The position numbers and the translations under genes were made by a program. 5,098 bases of DNA, from the NCBI GenBank assembly GCA_018665505.1, contig JABJCS010000098.1, positions 1 to 5,098 on the forward strand, given 5' to 3'. Of the stretch, positions 5,012 to 5,098 are shown one piece after another. This DNA comes from Alphaproteobacteria bacterium. GTDB taxonomy: Bacteria; Pseudomonadota; Alphaproteobacteria; UBA8366. The notes under the pieces are model-generated. The model had not been told where the DNA came from, did not search any database, and saw only the letters and a program-made list of their open reading frames with translations. Every line of letters starts with the position of its first letter. Position 1 is the stretch's first letter.

Positions 5012-5098
5012 ATGTTTAGTTTGCTTTGCTCAACGGGACTCCACCTTTGGTTCTTTTATGAAGAAGCCAATCTGACGGAAGACGTCCGGGTCTATAAG
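5012..5098 (+). CDS. Start of an unidentified protein-coding gene (truncated by window edge)
   Basis: An ATG at 5012 opens a frame of 29 codons that stays open to the end of the window, starting MFSLLCSTGLHLWFFYEEAN and continuing LTEDVRVYK. AGGGG lies 9 bases upstream, and an AT-rich spacer with inverted repeats precedes it, as expected for a gene start. The other two plus-strand frames are closed by stops. The fragment is too short to assign to a family; its first residues are hydrophobic but lack a positively charged signal-peptide start. One minus-strand frame is also open here, so a convergent gene end is an alternative. Confidence 0.42.
   Translation, partial: MFSLLCSTGLHLWFFYEEANLTEDVRVYK

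Noticed and set aside
5020..5098. C-terminus of a minus-strand gene entering from the right edge
   Set aside because: One minus-strand frame is open to a stop near 5020, but its translation (ending KGGVPLSKAN) resembles nothing I recognise and the plus-strand frame has a start codon with a ribosome binding site. It is not excluded.

Overview
The window looks like a chromosomal stretch from a Gram-negative proteobacterium, most likely an alphaproteobacterium. The evidence is two lipoproteins with outer-membrane-type lipoboxes, a CpaA/TadV-type prepilin peptidase, a PilZ protein, a Crp/Fnr regulator whose domain linker reads like alphaproteobacterial members, and an IS1595-type transposase start. 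Base composition is moderate GC in the genes and AT-rich in the gaps. The species cannot be named from this alone.

Layout. Positions 1-135 are the tip of an IS1595-family insertion sequence: a terminal inverted repeat ending at 135 and the first codons of its transposase running off the left edge on the minus strand. After an AT-rich gap with a plausible sigma70 promoter (about 237-286), a two-gene plus-strand operon encodes two lipoproteins (366-1115 and 1126-1713). The second is a clear FlgO-domain protein. The first appears to be a diverged relative with an inserted hydrophobic, Gly-rich segment. This operon collides tail to tail, with a 7-base overlap, with a minus-strand cluster. Read from its 5' end, the cluster is a DUF6166-type protein (3904-3506), a PilZ-domain protein (3469-3125), a Crp/Fnr-like regulator (2968-2264) and a prepilin peptidase (2240-1707). 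The regulator and peptidase are 23 bases apart and probably co-transcribed. A divergent plus-strand gene for a luciferase-like (LLM) flavin/F420 oxidoreductase follows (4007-4861). The right end holds an AT-rich spacer with two related inverted repeats and a probable new gene starting at 5012 and cut by the window edge.

Working together. The minus-strand cluster places a possible c-di-GMP receptor (PilZ) and a cyclic-nucleotide-type regulator beside a pilin-processing enzyme. This suggests local control of Tad/Flp-type pilus assembly or surface attachment, but no pilin or secretion ATPase gene is visible here. The facing FlgO-like lipoproteins would sit in the outer membrane and could belong to the same surface-structure theme. 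The LLM oxidoreductase and the DUF6166 gene show no visible link to it.

No CRISPR array, tRNA or rRNA was seen. The most interesting non-coding signals are a palindrome at the IS tip that would hide the transposase ribosome binding site in read-through RNA, and the paired inverted repeats upstream of the gene at 5012.
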